The notes: generated by a model from the letters alone, not told the origin. A stretch of DNA of 17,300 nucleotides from Cycloclasticus sp. (GCA_018066825.1 JAGPVU010000140.1:1-17300), one strand, 5' to 3'. Positions 1-8,178 are shown, numbered from the stretch's first letter. A program made the numbers and translations.

Positions 1-5
1 ACCAT

Positions 6-36
6 AAGAGAAAAAAAGAAAAAGGAAAAAAAAGGA
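6..36 (+). promoter_or_regulatory. All-purine leader and ribosome binding site of pilM
   Basis: Every base from 6 to 36 is A or G, ending at the A of the pilM ATG. Two AAGGA motifs lie 10 bases apart, at 22-26 and 32-36. The first is correctly spaced to act as the Shine-Dalgarno sequence; the second abuts and overlaps the start codon, too close to serve as one. AAGGA also fits the ANGGA core recognised by CsrA/RsmA-type regulators, so translational control of the pilus operon is possible, but that is inference. The rest of the leader and the promoter lie outside the window. Confidence 0.5.
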
Positions 37-1097
37 TGTCTTTTTTCAAGCGCAAAGACCCCAATGTACTGGGCATAGATATTAGCACCTCAGCTGTAAA
101 GCTGATAGAGCTTAGCCGGCAGGGCGCACGGTATCGAGTGGAAAGCTATGCGGTTGCTGCCTTGCCAGAGAATGCAGTGATTGATAATAATTTTGCTGAT
201 ATCGAGGTCATTGGGCAAACCGTTCGTACGGTGATTGAGCGGTCCGGAACAAAGTTAAGACAAGCCGCGGTGTCTGTCACGGGCTCTGCCGTTATCACTA
301 AAATTGTAACGATTCCTATACCGTCTAACGATGAAGAGCTCGGGGCGCAAGTTGAACTCGTTGCTGATCAATATATCCCGTATGCGCTGGACGAAGTGAA
401 CCTTGACTACAGTGTTATTGGGCCAAATGAAAAGAACAAAGGCATGGTCGACGTGCAGCTGGCTGCTTCACGGCGTGAAAATATTGATGACAGGGTGGCC
501 GTTTTGGAACTGGCTGGTTTAAAAGCCAAAATTGTCGATGTGGAAGCCTACGCGCTTGAAAATGCCTACGGTCTTTTACAAAATGCCATGCCGGACTACG
601 GCCCAGATGCTACCATTGCTATCGCGGACACAGGGTCTACGGTGACAACCTTGAATATATTGCACAAAAATAAGGTTATTTATTCAAGGGAACAGGGTTT
701 CGGTGGCAAACAGTTGACTGAAGAAATTCAACGGCGCTATGGGTTGACATACGAGGAAGCGGGTATGGCAAAAAAACATGGTGGTTTACCAGATAGCTAT
801 ATATCGGATGTTTTGGATCCGTTTAAAGACGTGATGTGCCAACAAATAGGGCGATCTTTACAGTTTTTCTTTTCCTCCAGCTCGCAACATAGTGTGGACC
901 AAATTATACTTTCGGGCGGCACCTCATCTTTGCCTGGGATTGATGCGCTTTTGGAAGAGAAGCTAGGTACTCCCACGACTATTGCTAACCCTTTTTCTCA
1001 AATGACCTTAGCAGCTAAAATTAAAGCGCAAGCGTTAAGTAACGATGCGCCGGCTATGATGATTGCTACTGGTCTTGCGTTAAGGAGCTTTGATTAA
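36..1097 (+). CDS. pilM: Type IV pilus assembly protein PilM (actin-like ATPase)
   Basis: PilM is the cytoplasmic member of the PilMNOP alignment subcomplex. It couples the pilus motor on the inner face of the membrane to the inner-membrane proteins PilN and PilO. The 353-residue product has the usual family length and an actin/FtsA-type fold signature: a phosphate-1 loop GIDISTSAVKLIEL at residues 13-26, a second phosphate loop IADTGSTVTTL near 196-206, and an adenosine-type motif LSGGTSSLPG near 292-301. It has no signal peptide or membrane segment. The ATG follows an all-purine leader with an AAGGA ribosome site. Its stop codon overlaps the pilN start by one base (TAATG), which points to translational coupling, and TAAGGAG at 1081-1087 inside the pilM end serves as the pilN ribosome site. 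It opens the pilMNOPQ operon. Confidence 0.97.
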   Translation: MSFFKRKDPNVLGIDISTSAVKLIELSRQGARYRVESYAVAALPENAVIDNNFADIEVIGQTVRTVIERSGTKLRQAAVSVTGSAVITKIVTIPIPSNDEELGAQVELVADQYIPYALDEVNLDYSVIGPNEKNKGMVDVQLAASRRENIDDRVAVLELAGLKAKIVDVEAYALENAYGLLQNAMPDYGPDATIAIADTGSTVTTLNILHKNKVIYSREQGFGGKQLTEEIQRRYGLTYEEAGMAKKHGGLPDSYISDVLDPFKDVMCQQIGRSLQFFFSSSSQHSVDQIILSGGTSSLPGIDALLEEKLGTPTTIANPFSQMTLAAKIKAQALSNDAPAMMIATGLALRSFD

Positions 1098-1651
1098 TGG
1101 CTAAAATTAACCTGCTTCCTTGGCGAGAAGAGTTTCGCAAGGAAAAACAAACAGACTTTTTGATTTTATTGGGTGTGGGTGTTGTGGCCTCTATACTGAC
1201 CATGGCAGCAGTACATTTTACGATTGATGGCTTGATTGCTCGACAAGATAGTCGAAACATTTTCTTGCAGAATGAAACGGCCGTTTTGGATAAAAAAATT
1301 AAAGAAATCCAAGAGTTAGAGAAAACTAAAAGTAAGTTATTGGCCAGAATGGAGGTCATTCAGCGCTTACAAAGTAGCCGGCCAGAGATAGTACATATGT
1401 TTGATCAATTGGCAAAAACGGTACCCGAAGGTGTTCACCTTACCCGATTTAAACAAAGCGGTAATAAGCTATCAATAGAAGGGAGTGCTCAGTCAAATAC
1501 TCGGGTGTCAGCCTACATGAGAAGCTTAGAGGCCTCGCCGTGGTTAAAAGGAGCTGACCTGAGTGTCATTCGCTCTAGAGGTGTGGATGCGAATAATTTT
1601 ACCTTAAAGGTAGCTCAGGCCAAAGCTGGCGAACCGACAGAAGGGAAATGA
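1097..1651 (+). CDS. pilN: Type IV pilus inner-membrane protein PilN
   Basis: PilN is a bitopic inner-membrane protein that binds PilM through its cytoplasmic tail and pairs with PilO in the periplasm. The short N-terminus carries the family's PilM-docking motif INLLPWR at residues 4-10. A single membrane helix follows at about residues 21-41, then a lysine- and glutamate-rich stretch likely to form a coiled coil (about 45-95), and a small periplasmic domain to residue 184. The length is normal. The start is set by the strong Shine-Dalgarno TAAGGAG nine bases upstream and by the one-base overlap with pilM. It is followed by pilO after a single base. Confidence 0.96.
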   Translation: MAKINLLPWREEFRKEKQTDFLILLGVGVVASILTMAAVHFTIDGLIARQDSRNIFLQNETAVLDKKIKEIQELEKTKSKLLARMEVIQRLQSSRPEIVHMFDQLAKTVPEGVHLTRFKQSGNKLSIEGSAQSNTRVSAYMRSLEASPWLKGADLSVIRSRGVDANNFTLKVAQAKAGEPTEGK

Positions 1652-1652
1652 G

Positions 1653-2234
1653 ATGAATCTGCAAGATATTAATTGGGATTATAATGAGGCTGGCAGCTGG
1701 CCGACGCCGATTAAAGCGGTCGCTATTTTATTAGCGAGCATCATTGTGATGGGTATCTGGGTCTATTTCGATACCTTTGATCAAATGGACGAATTAGAGA
1801 AAACCGAGAAAAAAGAAATTGTTTTAAAGACAACCTTTGAGAACAAGCAACAGAAAGCGGCCAATCTAGCCGCTTATAAACAGCAGTTGAGCGACATGCA
1901 AAAGCAATTTGGCGCGATGTTGCACCAGCTACCAAATAAAACCCAAATAGCTGATTTGTTGGTAGACGTTTCGCAGGCTGGTTTGGCAAGCGGTTTAGAA
2001 TTTAGTTTATTCCAGCCTTCAGGTGAGCGTAAAAGGGATTTTTATGCGGAAAAGCCAATTAAAATTATTGTTGTTGGTGATTATCACGAGTTTGGCGAGT
2101 TTGTTAGCAATTTAGCGGCACTGCCGCGGATTGTTACTTTACACAATGTCTCATTAACGCCAGGGCGTTCTGGAAAAATGACCATGGATGCAACGGCGAA
2201 AACGTATCGTTATTTAGATGAGGATAATAAATAA
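1653..2234 (+). CDS. pilO: Type IV pilus inner-membrane protein PilO
   Basis: PilO heterodimerises with PilN in the periplasm and, with PilP, links the inner-membrane platform to the PilQ secretin. The 193-residue protein has a short cytoplasmic tail, one membrane helix at about residues 20-38, a charged coiled-coil-like segment (about 45-88), and the typical PilO block LPNKTQIADLLVDVSQAG at residues 93-110 followed by a ferredoxin-like periplasmic domain. It begins one base after the pilN stop, so coupling to pilN is likely. Its TAA stop shares a base with the pilP ATG. Nothing in it looks damaged. Confidence 0.96.
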   Translation: MNLQDINWDYNEAGSWPTPIKAVAILLASIIVMGIWVYFDTFDQMDELEKTEKKEIVLKTTFENKQQKAANLAAYKQQLSDMQKQFGAMLHQLPNKTQIADLLVDVSQAGLASGLEFSLFQPSGERKRDFYAEKPIKIIVVGDYHEFGEFVSNLAALPRIVTLHNVSLTPGRSGKMTMDATAKTYRYLDEDNK

Positions 2235-2773
2235 TGGTAACGACAAGCTTAATATCAATGCCCCGCACCCTATTTATTTTATTGTTGAGTCTAGCATTAG
2301 GTGGTTGTATTAACGAAGAGTTTGATGATTTAAAAGATTTTGTTGCGCAAGTTAAAGCAAAGCCAGCAAAACCCATACCGCCTATGCCGGTAATTAAATC
2401 CTATGAGTCATACAACTATGTTGCAGAAGGCTTGAGAAACCCCTTTGAAAAGGTAGATGAGCCACAGCTTTTAGATGCAATTACGTCTATAGAAGGCCCA
2501 GGGCCAGACTTAGACCGAGAAAAAGAAGAGCTTGAAGCCTATCCATTGGACACCTTGCGGATGGTTGGCACCTTATCTCAGAGTGGTAAGTTATGGGGCT
2601 TGATTAAAGCTAACGATGGGGTTGTCCACCGCGTCCAAGCAGGGCAATATTTGGGTCAAAATTATGGCAGAGTTGCTCGAATACTCGAGCAGCAGGTTGA
2701 TCTTAGCGAGTGGGTGGTCAGCGCGACTGGAAAGTGGCGTGAGAGAGAAGCCTCATTGGCTCTCGTAGAATAA
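2234..2773 (+). CDS. pilP: Type IV pilus lipoprotein PilP
   Basis: PilP is the periplasmic lipoprotein that bridges the PilNO heterodimer and the N-terminal domains of PilQ. A lipoprotein signal is visible: a hydrophobic run after Arg11 ends in the lipobox LGGC with the lipidated cysteine at residue 25. The motif RNPF characteristic of PilP lies near residues 68-71. The C-terminal beta domain includes LRMVGTLSQSGKLWGLIK and a QAGQYLGQNYG turn. Length is 179 residues, normal for the family. The ATG at 2234 overlaps the pilO stop and has GAGG about ten bases upstream; an ATG at 2258 (Met9) would also leave a functional signal and cannot be excluded. Confidence 0.95.
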   Translation: MVTTSLISMPRTLFILLLSLALGGCINEEFDDLKDFVAQVKAKPAKPIPPMPVIKSYESYNYVAEGLRNPFEKVDEPQLLDAITSIEGPGPDLDREKEELEAYPLDTLRMVGTLSQSGKLWGLIKANDGVVHRVQAGQYLGQNYGRVARILEQQVDLSEWVVSATGKWREREASLALVE

Positions 2774-2807
2774 TAAGTGAGAATTGATAAGATGAAACAT
2801 GCAAATA

Positions 2808-2812
2808 AAGGA
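2808..2812 (+). promoter_or_regulatory. Ribosome binding site that decides the pilQ start
   Basis: AAGGA lies six bases upstream of the ATG at 2819. The two upstream in-frame starts, GTG at 2777 and ATG at 2792, have no comparable motif, so 2819 is the preferred start. It also gives a shorter and more ordinary signal peptide. Confidence 0.7.
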
Positions 2813-2818
2813 AATTTC

Positions 2819-4951
2819 ATGCACACGTTAAAAACAAGTGGATGGGCCGCGATATCAGCGCGGTATAAAGCAAACCTTTTACCGGGCATGATTACATTGG
2901 CGTGTTGGGCGATGATGTCGGCTGCGTCAGTTAATGCCGCGATATTGAAAGACATCCAGTTCTCAGGGCTGCCGGGCAATAAAGTGCAAATTGAATTAGC
3001 ACTTGACGCAGAGCCAAAGGGCTTAAAAAGCTTTAGTACGGACAATCCTGCTCGAGTTGCTATTGATTTAGAGGGGGTTAGCAATGGTGCGGGTAAGACA
3101 TCAATTCCTATTAACATTGGCAAAGCGATCAGCGTTAGGGCATTAGAGGCCGGAGGAAAAACCCGGGTTGTGCTGAGCTTAAGTGATTCGGCGCCTTATT
3201 CGACTAAAGTCGTCGGCAATAGCGTATTTTTGACTTTGGGCAATGTTACGAGCACTTCCCCAATTGCTTCAAATGCCCCAGTATCTGCAACAAGCGCCAG
3301 TGGCAAAGCGGTAAGAGGCGTGGACTTTAGACGGGGTGAAGAAGGTGAAGGGCGGATTTTAGTGAGTCTTAGCGATGCTTCAGCAATAGTAGACCTAAGA
3401 GAAGAAGGCGGTAAAGTTATTGTAGATATAAAAAACACACGTCTACCCTCAGAGCTGGCGAATAGATTGGATGTGTTAGATTTTGCGACACCTGTAAAGA
3501 CGATAGATGTTATGACTGCGGGCAATGATGCGCGTTTATCAATTACGGGCACTGGCGCGTATGAGTTTTTATCGTATCAAATGGATGAGCTGTTAACAAT
3601 TGAGTTTAAGCCATTAACAAAACAGCAGCAACACGACTTAGCATCAGAAAAATTCCCGTATACGGGTGAAAAGCTGTCGTTAAACTTTCAAAGTATAGAA
3701 GTGCGTTCGGTATTGCAACTGTTGGCCGACTTTACCAATATGAATTTAGTCGCCAGTGATTCAGTGGGTGGTAACGTGACCCTGCGTTTGAATAATGTGC
3801 CATGGGACCAAGCGCTAGATATTATCTTAAAAAGTAATGGCTTAACTAAACGCATCATCGGTAACGTGATGATGGTAGGACCGCAAGCGGAAGTGGCGGC
3901 GCAAGAAAAACTGGAACTTGAAGCAAAAAAACAAGTAAAAGAGTTGTCGCCTTTGGTGTCAGAGTTTTTTGAGGTCAGTTACGCAAAAGCAGCGGACTTA
4001 GTAAAAATATTAAAATCCACGAGCGGTAGTAGTAGCAATGACACTAACGCTAAACTCATTTCTGATCGTGGCGGGGTATCGGTTGATATAAGAACAAACA
4101 CCTTATTGGTTCAAGAAACGGCCGAAAAACTGGTTGAAATTCGTCGTATTATTGAACGATTAGACCGTCCAGTTCGCCAGGTAATGATCGAGTCGCGTAT
4201 TGTTATTGCGAATGATGACTTTACCCGTGATTTAGGCGTACGGTTTGGTTTGAGTGGGATTGATCAAAGTAACGACGCGACTTCATTTGTCGGTGGCGGA
4301 TTACCGGGCACAGTTATTCCAAGTCAAATAATATATGATGCGGGTGGTGCAGGCGCTGAAAGCTTATTGGTTGACCTACCAGCATCAAGTCCGGCTGGTG
4401 CCATTCAATTTATTGTGGGTAAGATTGGCAGTTCCTTACTGCAATTGGAATTATCGGCATTACAAACCGAAGCCAAGGGTGAAGTAATTTCTAGTCCGCG
4501 CGTTATCACCTCCGATCAAATAGAAGCAGAAATCAGCCAAGGTGTAGAAATTCCATTCCAAGAAGCGACGTCTTCTGGCGCCTCGTCAACTAGCTTTCAG
4601 GAGGCAGAGTTAAAGTTAACGGTGACCCCGAGAATCACACCAGATGATCGAATTAACCTTGAGTTGAATATAACTAAAGACTCACCAGACTTTTCGAATG
4701 TTCAACCAGATGGGGTGCCAATTAACACCCAAGAAGTCGATACAACTGTTTTAGTTAATAATGGCGACACAGTAATCCTAGGTGGTATTTATGAACGGAC
4801 TAAAGACCATAGTGTGCGTAAAGTACCGTTTTTTGGTGATTTGCCGGGCGTAGGGGTACTGTTTAAAAGAGACTTTAAGCAAGATAATAATAGAGAACTA
4901 TTGTTTTTTATTACACCAAAAATACTTAAAGATAACTTAAGTATTAATTAA
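2819..4951 (+). CDS. pilQ: Type IV pilus secretin PilQ
   Basis: PilQ forms the multimeric outer-membrane channel through which the pilus passes. The start at 2819 gives 710 residues; the frame stays open up to GTG 2777, which would add 14. A signal peptide ends near SVNA at residues 37-40. Two AMIN-type peptidoglycan-binding domains follow (about 41-140 and 165-265), then a secretin/TonB short N-terminal domain (about 281-355, with NFQSIEVRSVLQLLADFTNMN), a Secretin_N domain (about 382-450) and the secretin core (about 452-705). Core motifs include RQVMIESRIV, GEVISSPRVIT, VTPRITPDDRI and the terminal ELLFFITPKIL. Two AMIN domains and this length match the Pseudomonas-type PilQ. It is the last gene of the pil operon; a strong terminator begins 12 bases after the stop. 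Confidence 0.97.
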   Translation: MHTLKTSGWAAISARYKANLLPGMITLACWAMMSAASVNAAILKDIQFSGLPGNKVQIELALDAEPKGLKSFSTDNPARVAIDLEGVSNGAGKTSIPINIGKAISVRALEAGGKTRVVLSLSDSAPYSTKVVGNSVFLTLGNVTSTSPIASNAPVSATSASGKAVRGVDFRRGEEGEGRILVSLSDASAIVDLREEGGKVIVDIKNTRLPSELANRLDVLDFATPVKTIDVMTAGNDARLSITGTGAYEFLSYQMDELLTIEFKPLTKQQQHDLASEKFPYTGEKLSLNFQSIEVRSVLQLLADFTNMNLVASDSVGGNVTLRLNNVPWDQALDIILKSNGLTKRIIGNVMMVGPQAEVAAQEKLELEAKKQVKELSPLVSEFFEVSYAKAADLVKILKSTSGSSSNDTNAKLISDRGGVSVDIRTNTLLVQETAEKLVEIRRIIERLDRPVRQVMIESRIVIANDDFTRDLGVRFGLSGIDQSNDATSFVGGGLPGTVIPSQIIYDAGGAGAESLLVDLPASSPAGAIQFIVGKIGSSLLQLELSALQTEAKGEVISSPRVITSDQIEAEISQGVEIPFQEATSSGASSTSFQEAELKLTVTPRITPDDRINLELNITKDSPDFSNVQPDGVPINTQEVDTTVLVNNGDTVILGGIYERTKDHSVRKVPFFGDLPGVGVLFKRDFKQDNNRELLFFITPKILKDNLSIN

Positions 4952-4962
4952 GTTAAAGCAAG

Positions 4963-5000
4963 GCTAAAAAAAACGGGGCTTATGCCCCGTTTTTTTTAGC
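4963..5000 (+). terminator. Rho-independent terminator after pilQ
   Basis: Two perfect 17-base arms, GCTAAAAAAAACGGGGC at 4963-4979 and its complement at 4984-5000, enclose a TTAT loop. The GC-rich part CGGGGC/GCCCCG is followed by eight T residues and preceded by eight A residues. The hairpin is therefore symmetrical and could also stop transcription from the opposite strand. It closes the pil operon and separates it from the aroK promoter. Confidence 0.93.
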
Positions 5001-5056
5001 TGAAAACTTATTATGGTCATTTTATAGTGCTTCTGACTAGGAATTAAAAATAGTAG

Positions 5057-5086
5057 TTAAAACCAGAATGAGCCTCGTGCTATAGT
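5057..5086 (+). promoter_or_regulatory. Candidate sigma-70 promoter for aroK-aroB-damX
   Basis: An extended -10 element TGCTATAGT occupies 5078-5086, with the hexamer TATAGT at 5081-5086 (five of six consensus bases). A weak -35 TTAAAA at 5057-5062 sits 18 bases upstream. The predicted start of transcription, about 5093, leaves a leader of roughly 25 bases before aroK. Placement directly after the pilQ terminator supports it; no other good promoter was seen in the 117 bases between the terminator and aroK. Confidence 0.55.
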
Positions 5087-5117
5087 TTTACCCAATCGTA
5101 ATTACGTCGTTTAATGC

Positions 5118-5633
5118 ATGTTAGAAAAGAAGAATATCTACTTAGTGGGGCCAATGGCGGCTGGAAAATCGACCATCGGTAAGCTGTTAGCGAATAAACT
5201 TAGCAAGCCCTTTTACGATACCGATGCCGAGCTGATCAAAAGCACCGGGGTTGAGGTAGCATTAATTTTTGAGCTGGAAGGCGAACAAGGGTTTAGAAAG
5301 CGTGAAAGTGAAAAGTTAGATGAACTTGCCCAGTTAAATGGTGCGGTTATCGCGACCGGTGGAGGGATTGTGTTAAAAGAAGTTAACCGCGAATTATTAA
5401 GCCGAACGGGACGCGTCGTTTATTTGAAGTGCTCGGTGGAACAACAGCTAAAACGCACAAGGTTTGATACCAAAAGGCCACTGCTACAAACTGAGAATCC
5501 AAGAGCTAAGCTAGAAGAACTGATGGCCTTGCGTGCTCCCCTCTATGAAGAAGTGGCCGATATCATCATGAGCACAGATAAAACCAACAGCAAACGTATT
5601 ATAAACAAGCTACTCGATAAGTTAATCAGTTAA
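5118..5633 (+). CDS. aroK: Shikimate kinase AroK
   Basis: Shikimate kinase phosphorylates shikimate at the 3-hydroxyl with ATP, the fifth step of the shikimate pathway to chorismate. The 171-residue protein carries the Walker A loop GPMAAGKST at residues 11-19, the shikimate-binding DTD at 34-36, Arg60 in the GFRKRE stretch, the GGG turn at 81-83, the lid segment RFDTKRPLL around 115-123, and Arg139 in LRAPLYEEVAD. All catalytic positions known for E. coli AroK appear present. The start gives the usual N-terminus, but no clear Shine-Dalgarno precedes it, and an out-of-frame ATG overlaps it at 5114. aroB starts two bases after the stop, the standard aroK-aroB pairing. Confidence 0.97.
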   Translation: MLEKKNIYLVGPMAAGKSTIGKLLANKLSKPFYDTDAELIKSTGVEVALIFELEGEQGFRKRESEKLDELAQLNGAVIATGGGIVLKEVNRELLSRTGRVVYLKCSVEQQLKRTRFDTKRPLLQTENPRAKLEELMALRAPLYEEVADIIMSTDKTNSKRIINKLLDKLIS

Positions 5634-5635
5634 CC

Positions 5636-6733
5636 ATGAATGCACTTGAAGCAATAACGGTAGAACTCGGCAGTCGAAGCTACCCAATATATATAGGGGA
5701 AGGGCTTCTAGAAACGCCGCTGTTACTAGAAAAACACTTAGCCACAAAGCAAGTACATATAGTAAGCAATGAAACCATTGCCCCCTTGTTCCTTGATAAG
5801 CTGATCGCGGGGCTTGACTCGTCTATATCGGTGACGATTACCCTATTACCCGATGGTGAAGAATACAAAAACTTAGCCTATTTGAATAATATTTTCGATG
5901 ACCTGCTTGAAAACAGGTGTAATCGGCAGGTAACACTCATCGCATTAGGCGGTGGGGTTATAGGCGACATGACAGGTTTTGCGGCAGCGAGTTATCAGCG
6001 TGGTGTAAATTTTATCCAAATTCCCACAACGCTATTGTCCCAAGTCGACTCATCAGTCGGCGGTAAAACGGGGGTAAACCATCGGCTTGGCAAGAATATG
6101 ATTGGCGCTTTTTACCAGCCGCAATGCGTTTTGATAGACACCCAAGTGTTGTCTTCACTTCCCCCTAGGGAGTTGAGTGCAGGCATAGCAGAAATCATCA
6201 AATACGGTGCCATTTGTGACCAGGATTTTTTTGAATGGCTTGAAAGCAACATAGACAACCTGTTAGACAAAAATGTTAAGGCATTAAGTTATGCGATAAA
6301 AACGTCCTGTGAAAAAAAAGCACAGGTGGTGGCGCAAGATGAGAAAGAGTCGGGTATTCGGGCAACGTTAAATTTTGGGCATACGTTTGGACACGCGATT
6401 GAGTCGCACATGGGCTATGGGCAGTGGCTTCACGGTGAGGCCGTAGCTGTTGGTATGTGCCTTGCTGCAGACCTTTCAAGTGAAATGGGCCTAATCAATA
6501 AAAAAGACGCGTTACGAATACGTGATTTATGTAAACGCGCCAAGCTACCTGTAGATAAACCAACGGGTATGCGGGCGGCAGAATTTATTCGTTATATGAA
6601 GGTAGACAAAAAGAATGTAACAAAGTCTATTCGGTTGGTTTTGTTAAGCGTTTTAGGGCACGCCATTATTTCTGATGATGCTAGTGAAGAAATAATCAGT
6701 GAGATCATTAATCGTAATCCTAAGGGTGATTAA
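5636..6733 (+). CDS. aroB: 3-dehydroquinate synthase AroB
   Basis: AroB converts DAHP to 3-dehydroquinate, the second step of the shikimate pathway, using bound NAD and a divalent metal. At 365 residues it has normal length. Visible motifs are DGEEYKNL at 73-80, the NAD-binding GGGVIGDMTGF at 105-115, PTTLLSQVDSSVGGKTGVN at 130-148, and the metal ligands Glu186 (in AGIAEIIKYG), His249 (in NFGHTFGHAIE) and His266 (in WLHGEAV). The ATG lies two bases after the aroK stop and lacks its own good ribosome site, so coupling to aroK translation is likely. The next gene starts eight bases after the aroB stop. Confidence 0.97.
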   Translation: MNALEAITVELGSRSYPIYIGEGLLETPLLLEKHLATKQVHIVSNETIAPLFLDKLIAGLDSSISVTITLLPDGEEYKNLAYLNNIFDDLLENRCNRQVTLIALGGGVIGDMTGFAAASYQRGVNFIQIPTTLLSQVDSSVGGKTGVNHRLGKNMIGAFYQPQCVLIDTQVLSSLPPRELSAGIAEIIKYGAICDQDFFEWLESNIDNLLDKNVKALSYAIKTSCEKKAQVVAQDEKESGIRATLNFGHTFGHAIESHMGYGQWLHGEAVAVGMCLAADLSSEMGLINKKDALRIRDLCKRAKLPVDKPTGMRAAEFIRYMKVDKKNVTKSIRLVLLSVLGHAIISDDASEEIISEIINRNPKGD

Positions 6734-6741
6734 GGCAGCTT

Positions 6742-8178
6742 ATGAGCGATAAAGAGAAGGGAGGTGACCGTTTGTTTTTTCCAGAACAGCGGCAGCAACG
6801 ATTGGATCTAATGATGCATTTGATTCCGAATAGCAGCCAAGCCATCTTGTTGCGAGGACCTAAGGAGTGCGGCAAAACATTTTTTGTGCAGCAATTTAAA
6901 GCACAAGCTGATGTTAATTGGTTGATTTGTATTATTGAAGCGGGGCAGTTAGTTGCAAGTGACTCGCCTATAACTGTATGCGCGCAGGCGTTTGATCAGT
7001 TGGACGGTAGTGAAAAGCAAGTGATATTGAGACTAACGTCTTGGTCAAAGGCGAATAAAAAAGTGATTCTTTGCGTTGAAGATGCGCATCAACTTAACAA
7101 AGAGCAGTTTGATTTTTTGTTTGGTTTGGCGCAAGAATTCACTTGCCTGCACTTGCTGTTTACTTCGTCTGAAAATTTAGGCAGTGGACTTGAAGCGCAA
7201 TGTTTGTTGATAGACCTGAGCCCGTTTACTCAAAAGCAGACGATAGATTACGCAAAAAACTACACTAAAGGGGCTGGTTTAGATTTGAATCGGGTCGCGG
7301 GAATCGACGAGGTGATTTTATTTATTGAAACAGGCGGTTTGCCGGGGCGTATAAATGATGTTTTGCTACAAAGTCAACAAGCGCCTAAAGGTGCGACGGG
7401 GAAGCCTAAAAAAAATAATGCAACAATGATTAAAGTATTGGTTTTTGGGCTAATAATGCTTGGGATAGTAAGCTATTTTTTGCTACTGCCAGAAACAAAA
7501 CAACCAAGTAAGCAAGAAATGGCTCACATTATTGATCTACCGCGAAGAGGCGTTAGCACAGAAAAAGCGTTGATAGGCTTAGACCCAAGCCAAGGACAAA
7601 GCTTGAATGACGCAAAGCCGTCAGTGAGCCCAAAGGTGGTTGATGATGAGCCCGTGACGAATAAAAACGAGCAGCAGAAAATAATTTCAGAGGATAGTAA
7701 GAATCAAACAAAAACCACCCCAATCACGACAGCTAAAGTCGAAGCGCCGGTTGTACAAAACACGGTAATATCGAGTGTTAGCAAAGTAGAGGGTAAAGTT
7801 GTCGAGCAACAAGTGTCATTGCCAGTAAAAGAACCAGTTAAGCCTGTTGTTGAGGCAAAACAGTTACAATCAAGTCTACGGCGCAATCATGCATGGATTA
7901 AACAAAAAAACGGACGACACTATGCCCTGCAACTGATAGCGGTATCCAGCGAACAATCGGCTCAGGCCTTCATTGCTCGACATAAAAAAGTAAAAAATCT
8001 TTATTACTTTAAAAACAAAAGAAATAATGGCGATTGGTATAGCGTCATTTATGGTGACTTTGCTAGCAAAAAAAATGCGCTAGAAGCGACAAAAAACATG
8101 CCTCTTTCGCTAACAAAGGTCAAGCCGTGGGTGCGCACTTTTGAGTCTATTAGCAAAGAGCTTTTTGATATTAATTAG
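6742..8178 (+). CDS. damX: DamX-like protein: AAA-type ATPase domain, membrane helix, SPOR domain
   Basis: This 478-residue protein has a cytoplasmic N-terminal P-loop domain, a single membrane helix at about 229-249, a low-complexity linker rich in Lys, Gln, Val and Pro (about 250-385), and a C-terminal SPOR domain (about 393-466, with HYALQLIAVSSEQSAQAFI and WYSVIYGDF). SPOR domains bind denuded glycan strands at the division septum, and DamX of E. coli is a septal-ring protein located downstream of aroKB, which supports the assignment. Walker A is intact (GPKECGKT, 39-46). The Walker B strand reads VILCVEDAHQL (108-118), with Glu-Asp where ExeA-like relatives usually have Asp-Glu. It starts after AAGG at 6732-6735, eight bases after aroB. 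The linker diverges freely in this family. The symbol rests on architecture and position. Confidence 0.85.
   Translation: MSDKEKGGDRLFFPEQRQQRLDLMMHLIPNSSQAILLRGPKECGKTFFVQQFKAQADVNWLICIIEAGQLVASDSPITVCAQAFDQLDGSEKQVILRLTSWSKANKKVILCVEDAHQLNKEQFDFLFGLAQEFTCLHLLFTSSENLGSGLEAQCLLIDLSPFTQKQTIDYAKNYTKGAGLDLNRVAGIDEVILFIETGGLPGRINDVLLQSQQAPKGATGKPKKNNATMIKVLVFGLIMLGIVSYFLLLPETKQPSKQEMAHIIDLPRRGVSTEKALIGLDPSQGQSLNDAKPSVSPKVVDDEPVTNKNEQQKIISEDSKNQTKTTPITTAKVEAPVVQNTVISSVSKVEGKVVEQQVSLPVKEPVKPVVEAKQLQSSLRRNHAWIKQKNGRHYALQLIAVSSEQSAQAFIARHKKVKNLYYFKNKRNNGDWYSVIYGDFASKKNALEATKNMPLSLTKVKPWVRTFESISKELFDIN

Noticed and set aside
2662..3123. 153-codon open frame on the minus strand across the pilP-pilQ junction
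   Set aside because: It lies opposite two well-supported pil genes, its translation resembles no family I know, and it crosses their boundary; it is a shadow frame.
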